This document shows, piece by piece, positions 1 through 9,197 of a stretch of 64,000 nucleotides of DNA (positions are counted from its first letter, which is position 1; each line of letters opens with the position of its first letter). The notes below the pieces were generated by a model that worked only from the letters and a program-made list of their open reading frames with translations, was not told the DNA's origin and ran no database searches. The stretch is from Oligella sp050920755 (GTDB lineage Bacteria; Pseudomonadota; Gammaproteobacteria; Burkholderiales; Burkholderiaceae_B), in assembly GCF_050920755.1 (NCBI RefSeq), contig NZ_CP158480.1, forward strand, positions 992,001-1,056,000. The letters run 5' to 3'. Position numbers and translations under genes: made by a program.

Positions 1-886
1 AAATGAGCTTGCGGCTTTTTTAGACAGCCTTTGGTTAGAGGACGGTTTATCTAAAAATACTTTAGCCGCCTATCGACAGGATCTGAATGCATTTATCGCT
101 TTTTTGCAAGAGCGGCGTTCAGTCGCTACTTTATTTGCGGTAACATCTGAGGATATTCAAGCGTGGTTGGCGCAAATGCATTTACAAACCAAACCCAGTA
201 CGGCCAATCGACGCCTGGCCACCCTGCGACGCTTCTACGCTTGGGCCATTCAAAATCATCGTATAGATGAGGATCCTTGTTTGCATATAAAAGCGGTCAA
301 GCAGGCTGCGCGCTTTCCTAAAAGTCTTAGTGAAGCGCAAGTGGAATTGCTGTTGGCGGCACCCGACTTGAATACTCCCGGAGGACTGAGAGACCGGGCC
401 ATGTTGGAGACACTTTATGCCACCGGGCTCAGAGTCAGTGAACTCACAGCACTTAAGATCTTTCATTTAGCTTTAAAAGAGGGCTTTTTGCGGGTGATTG
501 AGGGTAAGGGCGCCAAGGAGCGCATCGTACCTTTAGGTGAGGAGGCTTTGTATTGGTTGGAACGCTATTTACTGGAGGCAAGACCCGAGTTGCTTAAGGG
601 GCGCCTTGATGATGCGGTTTTTATCACGCGTTTAGGGAGTGCCATGAGTCGGCAGGCTTTTTGGCAATTGGTAAAAAAATACGCTAAGCAACAGGATATA
701 CAGGTGCCACTATCACCACATGTGTTGAGGCACGCTTTTGCTACCCATTTACTGAATCACGGGGCGGACTTGCGGGTAGTACAAATGCTCTTGGGACATG
801 CCGATATTTCCACCACCCAGATTTATACCCATGTGGCGCGTGAGCGGTTAAAAACCCTGCATCAAAAACACCATCCACGGGCTTAA
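1..886 (+). CDS. xerD: Tyrosine recombinase XerD (5' end cut by window edge)
   Basis: Site-specific tyrosine recombinase that, with XerC, resolves chromosome dimers at dif. The reading frame is open from base 2, so the true start lies to the left; 294 residues are visible. The core-binding SAM-like domain occupies roughly the first 100 residues and the catalytic domain the rest. The catalytic set is visible: Arg in ATGLRVSE, Lys in the GKGAKER hairpin, His and Arg in HVLRHAFATH, His in LLGHADIS and the nucleophile Tyr in QIYTHVA. The C-terminal tail LHQKHHPRA closely matches E. coli XerD rather than XerC, which decides the paralogue. An internal TTG at 104 is only an artefactual start, since homology continues upstream of it. 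Confidence 0.95.
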   Translation, partial: NELAAFLDSLWLEDGLSKNTLAAYRQDLNAFIAFLQERRSVATLFAVTSEDIQAWLAQMHLQTKPSTANRRLATLRRFYAWAIQNHRIDEDPCLHIKAVKQAARFPKSLSEAQVELLLAAPDLNTPGGLRDRAMLETLYATGLRVSELTALKIFHLALKEGFLRVIEGKGAKERIVPLGEEALYWLERYLLEARPELLKGRLDDAVFITRLGSAMSRQAFWQLVKKYAKQQDIQVPLSPHVLRHAFATHLLNHGADLRVVQMLLGHADISTTQIYTHVARERLKTLHQKHHPRA

Positions 887-1047
887 ATTTGGGTAATATC
901 ATTAACAAAATGTTAAATTAGATCTAAAAGGAACTATGACTTTAGTCTTAAGTTCCCAAATATGATTGGTATTTTAATTTAGATCAATGCCATAATTTTC
1001 TTACTAATTAAAATCGATAAGAGTCAGTTATTTTTAATAAAGGAGAC

Positions 1048-2676
1048 ATGATGGCTGATTTTGAAACAGGTCTAGGTAAAAATGCGGCTAACTATACGCC
1101 CCTAACACCCATTGATTTTTTAGTGCGTGCGAATGAGGTATACGGTGATGATTTGGCGATTGTACACGGCTCGATCCGTCAAACTTGGACTGAAACCTAT
1201 GATCGCTGTCGTCAGTTGGCCGCTGCTCTTCGACAAAATGGTGTCGATCGCGGTACCACCGTAGCGACGCTATTACATAATACATCTGCCATGGTCGAGG
1301 CGGGTTTCGGTGTGCCGATGTCAGGCGGTGTGCTATTAGCGCTTAATGTACGCTTAGAGACTGAAGGCCTGATTTACTGTTTACAGCACGGTGAGGTCGA
1401 GGTTTTGATGGTGGATAGTGAGTTTGCGCCGCATATTCCTGAAATTAAAAAGGCCTTACCTGATCTTAAAATTATTCAGGTTAATGATGAATTAGGCCCC
1501 AAGGATATTGAGCCTTTTAGTGAGGTTGATTATGAGAGTTTCCTGGAATCGGCTGTCGACTTGACTAATTGGGTTCTGCCTAATGATGAATGGGATGCGA
1601 TTGCGCTGAACTACACTTCCGGTACGACCGGTAACCCTAAGGGTGTGGTTTATCACCATCGTGGTGCGGCCCTTAATTCATTGGCGCAGATTTTAGAGTT
1701 TGATATGCCTAAGCGTCCGGTGTATTTATGGACCTTACCGCTATTCCATTGTAATGGCTGGTGTTTTGCTTGGGCAATCGCCGCTCGTGGCGGTGTTAAC
1801 GTCTGTCTACGCAAATTCGATCCTAAGACTTGCTTCGATTTAATTCGTCAAGAGCGTGTCGGTTTCTACTGTGCAGCGCCGGTGGTACATGCCGCATTGG
1901 CTAATGCACCTGCCGAGATGAAAGCGGGTATTGATCATCCGGTGAGTGCGATGGTTGCGGGTGCTGCGCCTCCGGAAGCGGTATTGGCTCGTATGGAACA
2001 AATGGGCTTTAATATGGTTCATGTTTACGGCTTGACCGAGGTTTACGGTCCTTCTGCCATCTGTGCCGAAAAGCCTGAGTGGGCTGAGTTATCGGTGGAA
2101 GAGCGTGCGATGCAAAAAGCACGTCAGGGTTTACGTAATACCTTACAGGGTGCGCTCACGGTCCTGGATCCGCAAACCTTGGTGCCCGTTCCTGCCGATG
2201 GTAAGACCATCGGTGAGTTGATGTTCCGCGGTAATATCGTCATGAAGGGCTATTTGAAGAACCCTACCGAGACGGAGAAGTCATTTGCCGGCGGTTGGTT
2301 CCATACCGGTGATTTGGGTGTTTTACATCCTGACGGCTATGCTCAGATTAAGGATCGCAGTAAGGATATTATTATTTCCGGCGGTGAAAATATCTCCAGT
2401 ATTGAGGTTGAGGACGTGCTTTATAAGCATCCTGCGGTGGCTAACGTGGCGGTTGTCGCACTTTCTGATGAGAAATGGGGCGAGGTGCCGGTGGCTTTCG
2501 TTGAGCTTAAAGACGATGGTTATGTCACCGAAGAGGAGCTTGACCAATATTGTCGTGAGCGTTTAGCCGGCTTTAAGCGTCCTAAGCACTATGTGTTCGG
2601 CGAATTGGCAAAAACCGCAACCGGTAAAATTCAGAAGTTTGAATTGAGAAAGCAGGCCGAGGCATTGTTTTTATAA
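1048..2676 (+). CDS. AMP-binding acyl-CoA synthetase (fatty acid-CoA ligase family)
   Basis: ATP-dependent acyl-CoA ligase of the ANL superfamily, 542 residues, forming acyl-AMP and then acyl-CoA. The start has an AAGGAG ribosome site at about 1040; two ATGs are adjacent (1048 and 1051) and either could be used. Motifs in order: the P-loop-like YTSGTTGNPKGVVYHH near residue 190, the adenylate-binding YGLTEVYGP, GWFHTGDLGVLHPDGY, DRSKDIIISGGENIS (hinge) and the C-terminal catalytic lysine in TATGKIQKFELR. Family members act on medium- or long-chain fatty acids or on methylmercaptopropionate; the substrate cannot be told from sequence. It stands alone between xerD and the helicase-nuclease pair and ends at a stem-loop at 2711-2735. 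Confidence 0.88.
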   Translation: MMADFETGLGKNAANYTPLTPIDFLVRANEVYGDDLAIVHGSIRQTWTETYDRCRQLAAALRQNGVDRGTTVATLLHNTSAMVEAGFGVPMSGGVLLALNVRLETEGLIYCLQHGEVEVLMVDSEFAPHIPEIKKALPDLKIIQVNDELGPKDIEPFSEVDYESFLESAVDLTNWVLPNDEWDAIALNYTSGTTGNPKGVVYHHRGAALNSLAQILEFDMPKRPVYLWTLPLFHCNGWCFAWAIAARGGVNVCLRKFDPKTCFDLIRQERVGFYCAAPVVHAALANAPAEMKAGIDHPVSAMVAGAAPPEAVLARMEQMGFNMVHVYGLTEVYGPSAICAEKPEWAELSVEERAMQKARQGLRNTLQGALTVLDPQTLVPVPADGKTIGELMFRGNIVMKGYLKNPTETEKSFAGGWFHTGDLGVLHPDGYAQIKDRSKDIIISGGENISSIEVEDVLYKHPAVANVAVVALSDEKWGEVPVAFVELKDDGYVTEEELDQYCRERLAGFKRPKHYVFGELAKTATGKIQKFELRKQAEALFL

Positions 2677-2710
2677 ATTTCAGCTAAGCAAATAAATTGA
2701 TTAAATCATA

Positions 2711-2735
2711 GAGCGCATGCAATTTGTATGCGCTC
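2711..2735 (+). terminator. Stem-loop after the acyl-CoA ligase gene
   Basis: A 10-bp inverted repeat (2711-2720 with 2726-2735, one mismatch) encloses the loop AATTT and is followed by a weak T-rich stretch. It lies 35 bases beyond the ligase stop codon. An upstream ATG at 2717 lies inside this hairpin, which argues against using it as the start of the next gene. Confidence 0.55.
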
Positions 2736-2803
2736 TTGTGTATTTGCAGAGGGATACTTCTGTTATAGAATCATTTATTATTTTATTTTTAAATAAAAGG
2801 CAA

Positions 2804-5590
2804 ATGGCAATGCTCGATGGTTTAGTAAGTATTTCAAGGCAGGGACTGCTCGACTTAGAAGCAGCGGAGACGATGGTGGTGACGGTGAATAACCGTATGG
2901 CCATTCACTTAAAGCGGGTGTTAATTGGGGCTAAGCGTGAAAGCGCGCGGGTATTTGAATTGGCCCGTGTATTACCTTGGTCGGGGTTTGCCGATCTGCT
3001 GACTGAGCGAGCTGCCTTTGCCGTGGGAGCGGTTCCGGCGGCCAAGCAACTCAGTCATTTTGCTGCTTTATTGTATTGGGAAGCGGTGCTTGAGGGGCAA
3101 CAAAAGCAGCAAAGCTATCCAGCACAAGCAGTGTATGAAGCGAATCAAGCGCTTCAAGCTGGGCGGCATCAGCAAGAGCAGCAAGCACAGCCATTTAAAA
3201 CCTTAAATTTAAGTAAATTAGCCCGGGTGATGGCTGATGCCCATACGTTAGAAGAGGATTGGGCCATCAGTGTAGATGATACCGAGGTGACGCCGGAATA
3301 TAGTAAGTATCAAAGTATAAAAAGTCATTATTTAGATCGTTTACGGCAACGTGATGCGATTGACGGGCCTCTACGGGATCAATGGTTATTAGCACAATTA
3401 CAGCAGTGTGATGCTGCGAACGCCGCTTTATTGCCCGCGAAAAACATTGTCTTATTAGGTTTTAGAGAGCTGTCGCCCACTCAATCGGCATTATTAGCAG
3501 CCTGCCAAGCGTTGGGGGCGACGCTTTATACTTTGGATGAGGACAGTCGTATTGCTGAGCATTTGCAGGTTTATACGGCGCATAGCCGGCGTGAGGAATT
3601 GCAAGCGGCAGTGGATTGGGCCAAAGCGCAATTAGCCACTCATCCCGGCGGACGCTTTGCGATTATCGATCCTTTATTGCAGACGGAAATCAGCACGGTA
3701 CGCCGCTATTTGCATGAGCGTATTCAGGAGTCGGGTATAACAGCGGATTTACTTTATAACGTTGCCATTGGGCGACCTTTAAGTGATTGGTCGATTGTGC
3801 GTTCTGCCTTGGCCTGCCTCAGTCTATTTATTAAACTGGCAAAAAATAATCGTCTACCCACCCAAGAACTGGGTGAATCTTTACTCTTGGCTCAAGAAGC
3901 TTTACTTTCCGCTTGGGCTGATGATTTAAATGCTTTAGACTTAAAGCTTCGTAGGGATAATAAAATCAGTTATAGCAAAGCTGAAGTTCAAAAGCTCTTT
4001 AATGAAATCTCGGATGAGTTTATTGAGTTAACGCAGCAGGCTTTTACACTTTTTGTGGAGTCTAAAAATCTTAAGTTCACACAGTGGTTGAGTCGGTTTA
4101 AAGCATTTTTTGAGCTCTTTAAGTTTCCGGGCATGGATAAATTAAGCTCGGCGCAGTATCAGGTTTGTCATGCTTTTGATGAGGCTCTAAGTAATGCCGC
4201 TGCCTTATCGCCCCTTTTAGATACGATGTCATCGATAGAGGCGCTACATTTATTCGAGCGCTTATGTAGACAGCAAATTTTCCAACCGCAACGGGCAGCG
4301 ACGGTACGCTTGGACGTGTTGGGTATGTTGGAGGCTGAGGGTGCCAAGTGGGATGCGGTGTGGATTTTAAGTATGCAGGACGATGTTTTACCAACCGTAC
4401 CTAAGCCCAACCCTTTAATTCCTAAAGTAGCCTTACAGCGCGTAGGTGCGCCGCGTTCGGATCAGCAAAGAGAGTTTGAGTGGGCTGAGGGCATGCTGAA
4501 AAAGCTGTTGGCGACCGCAAATCAGATTTATATCAGTTGGCATGCTTTTGATGGGGAGATGCCGACCAAAGCGTCACCTTTATTGATTCAATATGTGCCT
4601 GAGGCTCAATGGCAACCCTTAGCCGGGCAGTTTTCTGTTGATATAGCGGCGGCGCAGTCCTTCGGTGCAGCAGTTGAGTACTTGCAGGATGATAATGGTC
4701 CCCCGGTTACCGGTTTATTGTCCGGCGGTTCAAGACTGATTGATTTACAGGCCAAGAATCCGCTCTGGGCTTTTGCGGTATATCGTCTACATATGGAAGC
4801 GTTTAAGCCCTATCCTCGTTATGAGCTTGACCGTCTGCAAAGAGGAAGTTTTATCCATGCTGCTTTAGAGCAGTTTTGGAAGGAGGTGCGCGATCAAGCG
4901 TCTTTACAGGCAATGGATGATCTTGAACTGAAGCATAAAATCGCTGAGGTGGTGGATTTTAGCGCTAACGGGAAGTTGCTTTTCGATTCCAATGCATTAT
5001 TGGATTTGGAAAAGGAATACGCCAAAAATCAGCTATTCCATTTCTTAAGTCTGGAGAAAAAGCGTGAGATGGCCTTTAGCGTGCATGAGGTGGAAAAAAG
5101 GGTGCAAATACCTTTAGCTTCCATTCAGATACGTCTTACCGTCGATCGTATTGATTATTTGGAAAATGACAGTTTTTTATACTTAGACTATAAAACCGGT
5201 AATTTACCGTCTTATAAAAAGCATTGGTATAGAGATAGACCGATTGATTTACAGCTACCCTTATACGCTACTCATGGTGATTATCCTATCAGTGAGATCG
5301 GTGGGGTAGGTTTTGCCGGTTTAAAGCCGGGCAAAATGGGCTTTGCCGGTGTCGGTTTAGCGAATTGGTCGGTCAACGGGTCTTCGACTACTGTCGAGGA
5401 AAAAACTGCTGCCGATTTTCAACAGCTCTTAGCGTTTTGGAAAGGCAAGGTGCAAGTCTTGGCGAATGAAATTTCCAATGGCTATGCCGCCAATCGTTAT
5501 GAAGACATTAAGGATATGGATTATTGTGAGGTGCTGCCTTTTTTAAGATTGGCGCAGGCCTTTGTTGAAGAGGAGAGTGATGATGAGTAA
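2804..5590 (+). CDS. AddB-like PD-(D/E)XK nuclease / inactivated helicase subunit
   Basis: Partner subunit of an AddAB-type helicase-nuclease that processes double-strand DNA ends for RecA-mediated repair. I place the start at ATG 2804 (or 2810), behind AAAAGG at 2795-2800; the longer frame from 2717 begins inside the upstream hairpin. The protein is 928 residues. No Walker A motif is seen in the N-terminal half, as expected for AddB-like subunits. The C-terminal part holds the RecB-type nuclease: His in FIHAALEQFW, the Asp in RIDYLEND and the D-x-K in LYLDYKTG. No cluster of four Cys for an Fe-S site is obvious, unlike Bacillus AddB. Its end overlaps the next gene by 8 bases, so the two are almost certainly translationally coupled. 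Confidence 0.8.
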   Translation: MAMLDGLVSISRQGLLDLEAAETMVVTVNNRMAIHLKRVLIGAKRESARVFELARVLPWSGFADLLTERAAFAVGAVPAAKQLSHFAALLYWEAVLEGQQKQQSYPAQAVYEANQALQAGRHQQEQQAQPFKTLNLSKLARVMADAHTLEEDWAISVDDTEVTPEYSKYQSIKSHYLDRLRQRDAIDGPLRDQWLLAQLQQCDAANAALLPAKNIVLLGFRELSPTQSALLAACQALGATLYTLDEDSRIAEHLQVYTAHSRREELQAAVDWAKAQLATHPGGRFAIIDPLLQTEISTVRRYLHERIQESGITADLLYNVAIGRPLSDWSIVRSALACLSLFIKLAKNNRLPTQELGESLLLAQEALLSAWADDLNALDLKLRRDNKISYSKAEVQKLFNEISDEFIELTQQAFTLFVESKNLKFTQWLSRFKAFFELFKFPGMDKLSSAQYQVCHAFDEALSNAAALSPLLDTMSSIEALHLFERLCRQQIFQPQRAATVRLDVLGMLEAEGAKWDAVWILSMQDDVLPTVPKPNPLIPKVALQRVGAPRSDQQREFEWAEGMLKKLLATANQIYISWHAFDGEMPTKASPLLIQYVPEAQWQPLAGQFSVDIAAAQSFGAAVEYLQDDNGPPVTGLLSGGSRLIDLQAKNPLWAFAVYRLHMEAFKPYPRYELDRLQRGSFIHAALEQFWKEVRDQASLQAMDDLELKHKIAEVVDFSANGKLLFDSNALLDLEKEYAKNQLFHFLSLEKKREMAFSVHEVEKRVQIPLASIQIRLTVDRIDYLENDSFLYLDYKTGNLPSYKKHWYRDRPIDLQLPLYATHGDYPISEIGGVGFAGLKPGKMGFAGVGLANWSVNGSSTTVEEKTAADFQQLLAFWKGKVQVLANEISNGYAANRYEDIKDMDYCEVLPFLRLAQAFVEEESDDE

Positions 5591-8500
5591 AAAGCCTTCT
5601 GATTTGGCCCAACGCCAACGTGCTTTGCAACCGGACGCCTCCTTTTTGGTTCAGGCGCCGGCCGGTTCCGGTAAGACCGAATTAGTCACCGATCGTATTT
5701 TGGCCTTATTGGCCATTGTGGAGCAGCCCGAGCAGGTTTTAGCCATTACCTTTACTCGTAAAGCGGCCGGTGAAATGCGTCATCGTGTTTTGGAAAAGCT
5801 AAGGGCAGGTTTGGAACCGCAACCACTCGAAGCGCATAAGTTAAACAGTTGGAATTTGGCTCGACAGGTATTGGCGCGTAATACGCAAAAGGAATGGCAT
5901 TTACTGGAGTATCCGAGTCGTTTGCGTATTATGACGTTTGACTCCTTGAGCTCGGGACTGGTACGGACCATGCCATGGTCTGCGCAGACCGGCGGTAGTC
6001 TGGAGATCTCCGAATCTTTGAATCGCCAATACCGTCAGGCGGCTTTTTTAACCATTAGCCAAATTGATCAGTCAGCGGCTTTACAAGCGGTCTTAAGTCA
6101 CCTTAATGTCGATTTAGTGCATTTGGAAAATGCCCTCATAGAAATGTTGCAGATTCGCGATCAATGGCAGGACGCTATAATCGATGAACCCGGACAAGCC
6201 ATTGTTGCCATGGTGCAAAGTTTGGAATTATTGATAAGACGCGAGTTGCAAGGTGTTAGGGATCGACTACCCTTAGGTTTTGAGACTGAATATATACCGC
6301 TATTAGCCGCTTGGGCTCAACAATGGTCACCCTTAGCATGTCTTAATGATGTCGATATTAAGCCTTTAGAAGTCAGTGTGGATGATTTGTCACGCTGGAA
6401 AGCCTTGGCCGAGTCCCTATTGACCAAAGACAATACCATTAGGAAAAGTCTGACTGCTAAACAGGGGGTTGACCCTAAAGCCCCATTTAAAGCCGCCTTG
6501 GTAGACTATTTAAAGCATACTGACTTTAGCTCGGAGTTGATTGAGGCACTGGTCACGATTAAATCACTCCCTACGCAGTTAGTCAATGACGAGCAGATTA
6601 AGATTTATCAGCATTTGGCCGAAGTGCTCAGGATGGCTTTAGAGCAATTGCATCAGGTTTATATGGCGGATGGTGAGGTGGACTTTACCGAAGTGGCGCT
6701 AAGTGCTTTAAAGGGCCTGGGTAGTGCAGATGAGCCTGCCGACTTACTGTTAGCCTTGGATGCCCGGATTCAGCATTTGCTGGTGGATGAGTTTCAGGAT
6801 ACTAGCCAGTTGCAAATTGACTTATTAGCGCGTTTAACCGCCGGTTGGCAGCCCGGAGACGGACGTACCGTATTTTTAGTGGGCGACCCCATGCAATCGA
6901 TTTATCGATTCCGTAAGGCCGAAGTAGGGCTTTTTATCAAAGTGGCTAATGAACAAAGGCTCAATCACGTGCCGGTGGAGGTCTTGAATCTTAGGGAAAA
7001 CTTCCGTTCCGTCGAAGGGATTGTTGAGTGGAATAACCAAATCTATCAGGAGAGTTTCCCCGCCGAGTATAACGAGGAATTCGGTGTAGTGCCCTATGAG
7101 TATTCAGTGTCATTTAATGGTCCTGGCAGCTTGAAAGCGGTACAGCATTATCCTTTTTATTATTCAACTAAAGCGATTAAAGGTGTAGCCTCTAGAGCAG
7201 AGGCCGTTGCAGCAGCCGAACAGCAAGTGGTGGCGGTGGTCAGGGAGGCCTTAGAGCGCCATCGGGATGCCGCTAAACCGGTAGCGATTCTGGTAAAGAG
7301 TCGTAAAGCGTTGGGTCGCCTAAATGAGCGTTTAATAGAAGCGAATATCCCCGTGCGCGCTGTCGACATGTTTCCACTGAGTGAGCAACCCTATGTGATG
7401 GACTTATTGCAGATTATCCGTGCTTTAACGTATCGTTACGACCGTGTGGCTTGGTTATCTTTATTCCGTTCACCGCTTTGTGGTTTAAGTTTAAACAGTT
7501 TGCATTGCTTATTTGGCGATAAGGAAGAGGGTAATGTTGTTAAGAAAATTCGCAGTGCCTTAGCCGATGAGTTAATGCCGCAACGTTTGGGTATCGAGGA
7601 GTTTGCGCGCTTTAAGCATGTCAGCGAAATCATGTTGAATCAAAATGCTGAGCAACAGGGCTTAAGCTTTACCATGCGAGTCAATATGATTTGGCAGCAA
7701 TTGGGCGGTCATTTGTTCTATACCAAGCCCTCTGAAAAAGCGGATATTGAAGCGGTTTTCTCCTTATTAGATCAATTGGCTCCCTATGGTACCCCTGATT
7801 TGGAAGTGCTGGAACAGCAGATGGCCGAATTGTATGCCGAGAGTGTGGTGGCCGGCGCTGCCGTTGAAATTATGACCATCCATAAGGCTAAGGGCTTGCA
7901 GTTCGAGGAAGTCATTTTATATGGGCTGCATGCCCAAACTCGTAGCAGTCAGGAAATGCTTTTGCGTCTGGAACCCTATGACTTTGAGATAGAGGGTAAA
8001 ACAATACCGAGTTTCTTAATCGGAACGGTGCAGTCCAAGCAGCATGGCGCGGCTGAAGATGAGATGAGTAAGTTATTAAAAAGCCGTGAGGATTACCGTG
8101 AATCATTAGAGCAGGCGCGTTTACTCTATGTGGCGACCACACGACCTTGCCAAGCGCTACATCTTTTTTATTTAATGCCTTTAAGTGAAAAAGACGGTCA
8201 ATTAAGAGTGATGACGCCAAGTAAAAATAAGTTTTATAGCCATATTAAGCAAGCGCTTGAATTAGATATTGAGGTGATTAAAGCCTCTTTGCCGGGCTAT
8301 GTGGCGGCAGATGTGCAAGCACAAGATTCGGCATCGGCTTTTGATAAGCAGGCGGAGCGATTGGTCGATCTGCCTGAAGTATCTTATGATGCAGCGTTGC
8401 CCGGGCAAGCGCCAATAGGCAAATTGGTACGCTTTACCGATGACACCGTTGCGCAATTAGAGCAGCAATATGCGCCGCACCGACAATTAAGTGAGCAATT

Positions 8501-9056
8501 GGCCGGGGATGCCGAAGCACAATCCGGTGCTTGGCAATTTATCAGCGATCAGGAAGCGATCCTCGGTACCGTCGCTCACACGTGGTTGCAAATGATGGGG
8601 GTGGATCGACTACAAGCATGGGATGAAAAGCGTCTCCAACAGGGTGAGTCGCTGATGCGCTATCAGTTACTGAGTGCCGGTTACAGTGAAGAGGGGATTG
8701 AGGAAGCCGTCGCCAAGTTACGGCAACTGTTACTTAACACCTTGAATCATGAGGAGTTGAGCGCAATTCTCGCTAATCCCCAAGTCCAGTATGAATGGCC
8801 TTTATATGATGTGAACGGTAAGTTACTGGTAATGGATTTGGTAATACCTTATGACACGCATTGGCACATGATTGACTATAAGAGTTCGCAACGTCGCGAG
8901 GATGAGAGTCTTGATGAGTTTAAAGCACGGATGAGTCGAGAATATCTGCCACAGCTTAAAAGTTACTGCGCTTATTTAGAGGCTATCGACGGCAAAGCAG
9001 CTAAAGCTTCCTTATTCTTAATCGAAGAGGGTATATTGGTAGAAGTGATTAGTTAA
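5583..9056 (+). CDS. AddA-like UvrD/RecB-family helicase-nuclease
   Basis: Superfamily 1A DNA helicase fused to a RecB-type nuclease, 1157 residues, expected to work with the preceding AddB-like protein at DNA breaks. Start chosen at ATG 5583 with AGGAG at 5571-5575 (ATG 5580 is adjacent); it overlaps the upstream stop codon by 8 bases. Helicase motifs visible: Walker A APAGSGKTELV near residue 25, motif Ia ITFTRKAAGEM, Walker B LLVDEFQDTS, motif III GDPMQSIYRFR, motif V MTIHKAKGLQF and motif VI LLYVATTRP. The C-terminal nuclease shows D-x-V in LVMDLVIPYD and DYK in HMIDYKSSQ. RecBCD is not seen in the window; whether it exists elsewhere is unknown. Confidence 0.87.
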   Translation: MSKKPSDLAQRQRALQPDASFLVQAPAGSGKTELVTDRILALLAIVEQPEQVLAITFTRKAAGEMRHRVLEKLRAGLEPQPLEAHKLNSWNLARQVLARNTQKEWHLLEYPSRLRIMTFDSLSSGLVRTMPWSAQTGGSLEISESLNRQYRQAAFLTISQIDQSAALQAVLSHLNVDLVHLENALIEMLQIRDQWQDAIIDEPGQAIVAMVQSLELLIRRELQGVRDRLPLGFETEYIPLLAAWAQQWSPLACLNDVDIKPLEVSVDDLSRWKALAESLLTKDNTIRKSLTAKQGVDPKAPFKAALVDYLKHTDFSSELIEALVTIKSLPTQLVNDEQIKIYQHLAEVLRMALEQLHQVYMADGEVDFTEVALSALKGLGSADEPADLLLALDARIQHLLVDEFQDTSQLQIDLLARLTAGWQPGDGRTVFLVGDPMQSIYRFRKAEVGLFIKVANEQRLNHVPVEVLNLRENFRSVEGIVEWNNQIYQESFPAEYNEEFGVVPYEYSVSFNGPGSLKAVQHYPFYYSTKAIKGVASRAEAVAAAEQQVVAVVREALERHRDAAKPVAILVKSRKALGRLNERLIEANIPVRAVDMFPLSEQPYVMDLLQIIRALTYRYDRVAWLSLFRSPLCGLSLNSLHCLFGDKEEGNVVKKIRSALADELMPQRLGIEEFARFKHVSEIMLNQNAEQQGLSFTMRVNMIWQQLGGHLFYTKPSEKADIEAVFSLLDQLAPYGTPDLEVLEQQMAELYAESVVAGAAVEIMTIHKAKGLQFEEVILYGLHAQTRSSQEMLLRLEPYDFEIEGKTIPSFLIGTVQSKQHGAAEDEMSKLLKSREDYRESLEQARLLYVATTRPCQALHLFYLMPLSEKDGQLRVMTPSKNKFYSHIKQALELDIEVIKASLPGYVAADVQAQDSASAFDKQAERLVDLPEVSYDAALPGQAPIGKLVRFTDDTVAQLEQQYAPHRQLSEQLAGDAEAQSGAWQFISDQEAILGTVAHTWLQMMGVDRLQAWDEKRLQQGESLMRYQLLSAGYSEEGIEEAVAKLRQLLLNTLNHEELSAILANPQVQYEWPLYDVNGKLLVMDLVIPYDTHWHMIDYKSSQRREDESLDEFKARMSREYLPQLKSYCAYLEAIDGKAAKASLFLIEEGILVEVIS

Positions 9057-9062
9057 ACTTGC

Positions 9063-9068
9063 TACAAT
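9063..9068 (+). promoter_or_regulatory. -10 box of ffs
   Basis: TACAAT lies seven bases before the first paired base of the 4.5S RNA, the right distance for a sigma-70 -10 element. No convincing -35 hexamer is seen at normal spacing; that region falls inside the end of the addA-like gene. Confidence 0.5.
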
Positions 9069-9075
9069 AGATGTC

Positions 9076-9170
9076 GGTGGGTCCCTTCGCATAGGTCCAT
9101 GGTCAACCTGGTCAGGTCCGGAAGGAAGCAGCCACAGCCATTCAGGCTTAGTGCCGAAGTCAGGCTCACC
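9076..9170 (+). ncRNA. ffs: 4.5S signal recognition particle RNA
   Basis: RNA component of the signal recognition particle, bound by Ffh for co-translational membrane targeting. The universally conserved domain IV core GGTCAGGTCCGGAAGGAAGC is present at about 9110-9129, followed by AGCC. The 5' GGTGGGTC pairs with the 3' GGCTCACC to close the long hairpin, giving about 95 nt, the usual size in betaproteobacteria. Exact ends are uncertain by a few bases. It sits between the helicase-nuclease genes and dnaX, and dnaX follows within 28 bases. Confidence 0.95.
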
Positions 9171-9197
9171 GCTTATTTTTCATTATCCACGTGTTCT

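Noticed and set aside
2717..2803. Upstream start for the AddB-like gene
   Set aside because: The ATG lies inside a hairpin that ends the previous transcript and has no ribosome site; ATG 2804 has one.
9099..9197. Longer dnaX reading frame starting at 9099
   Set aside because: It would be read from the conserved core of the 4.5S RNA. The family N-terminus begins at ATG 9198.
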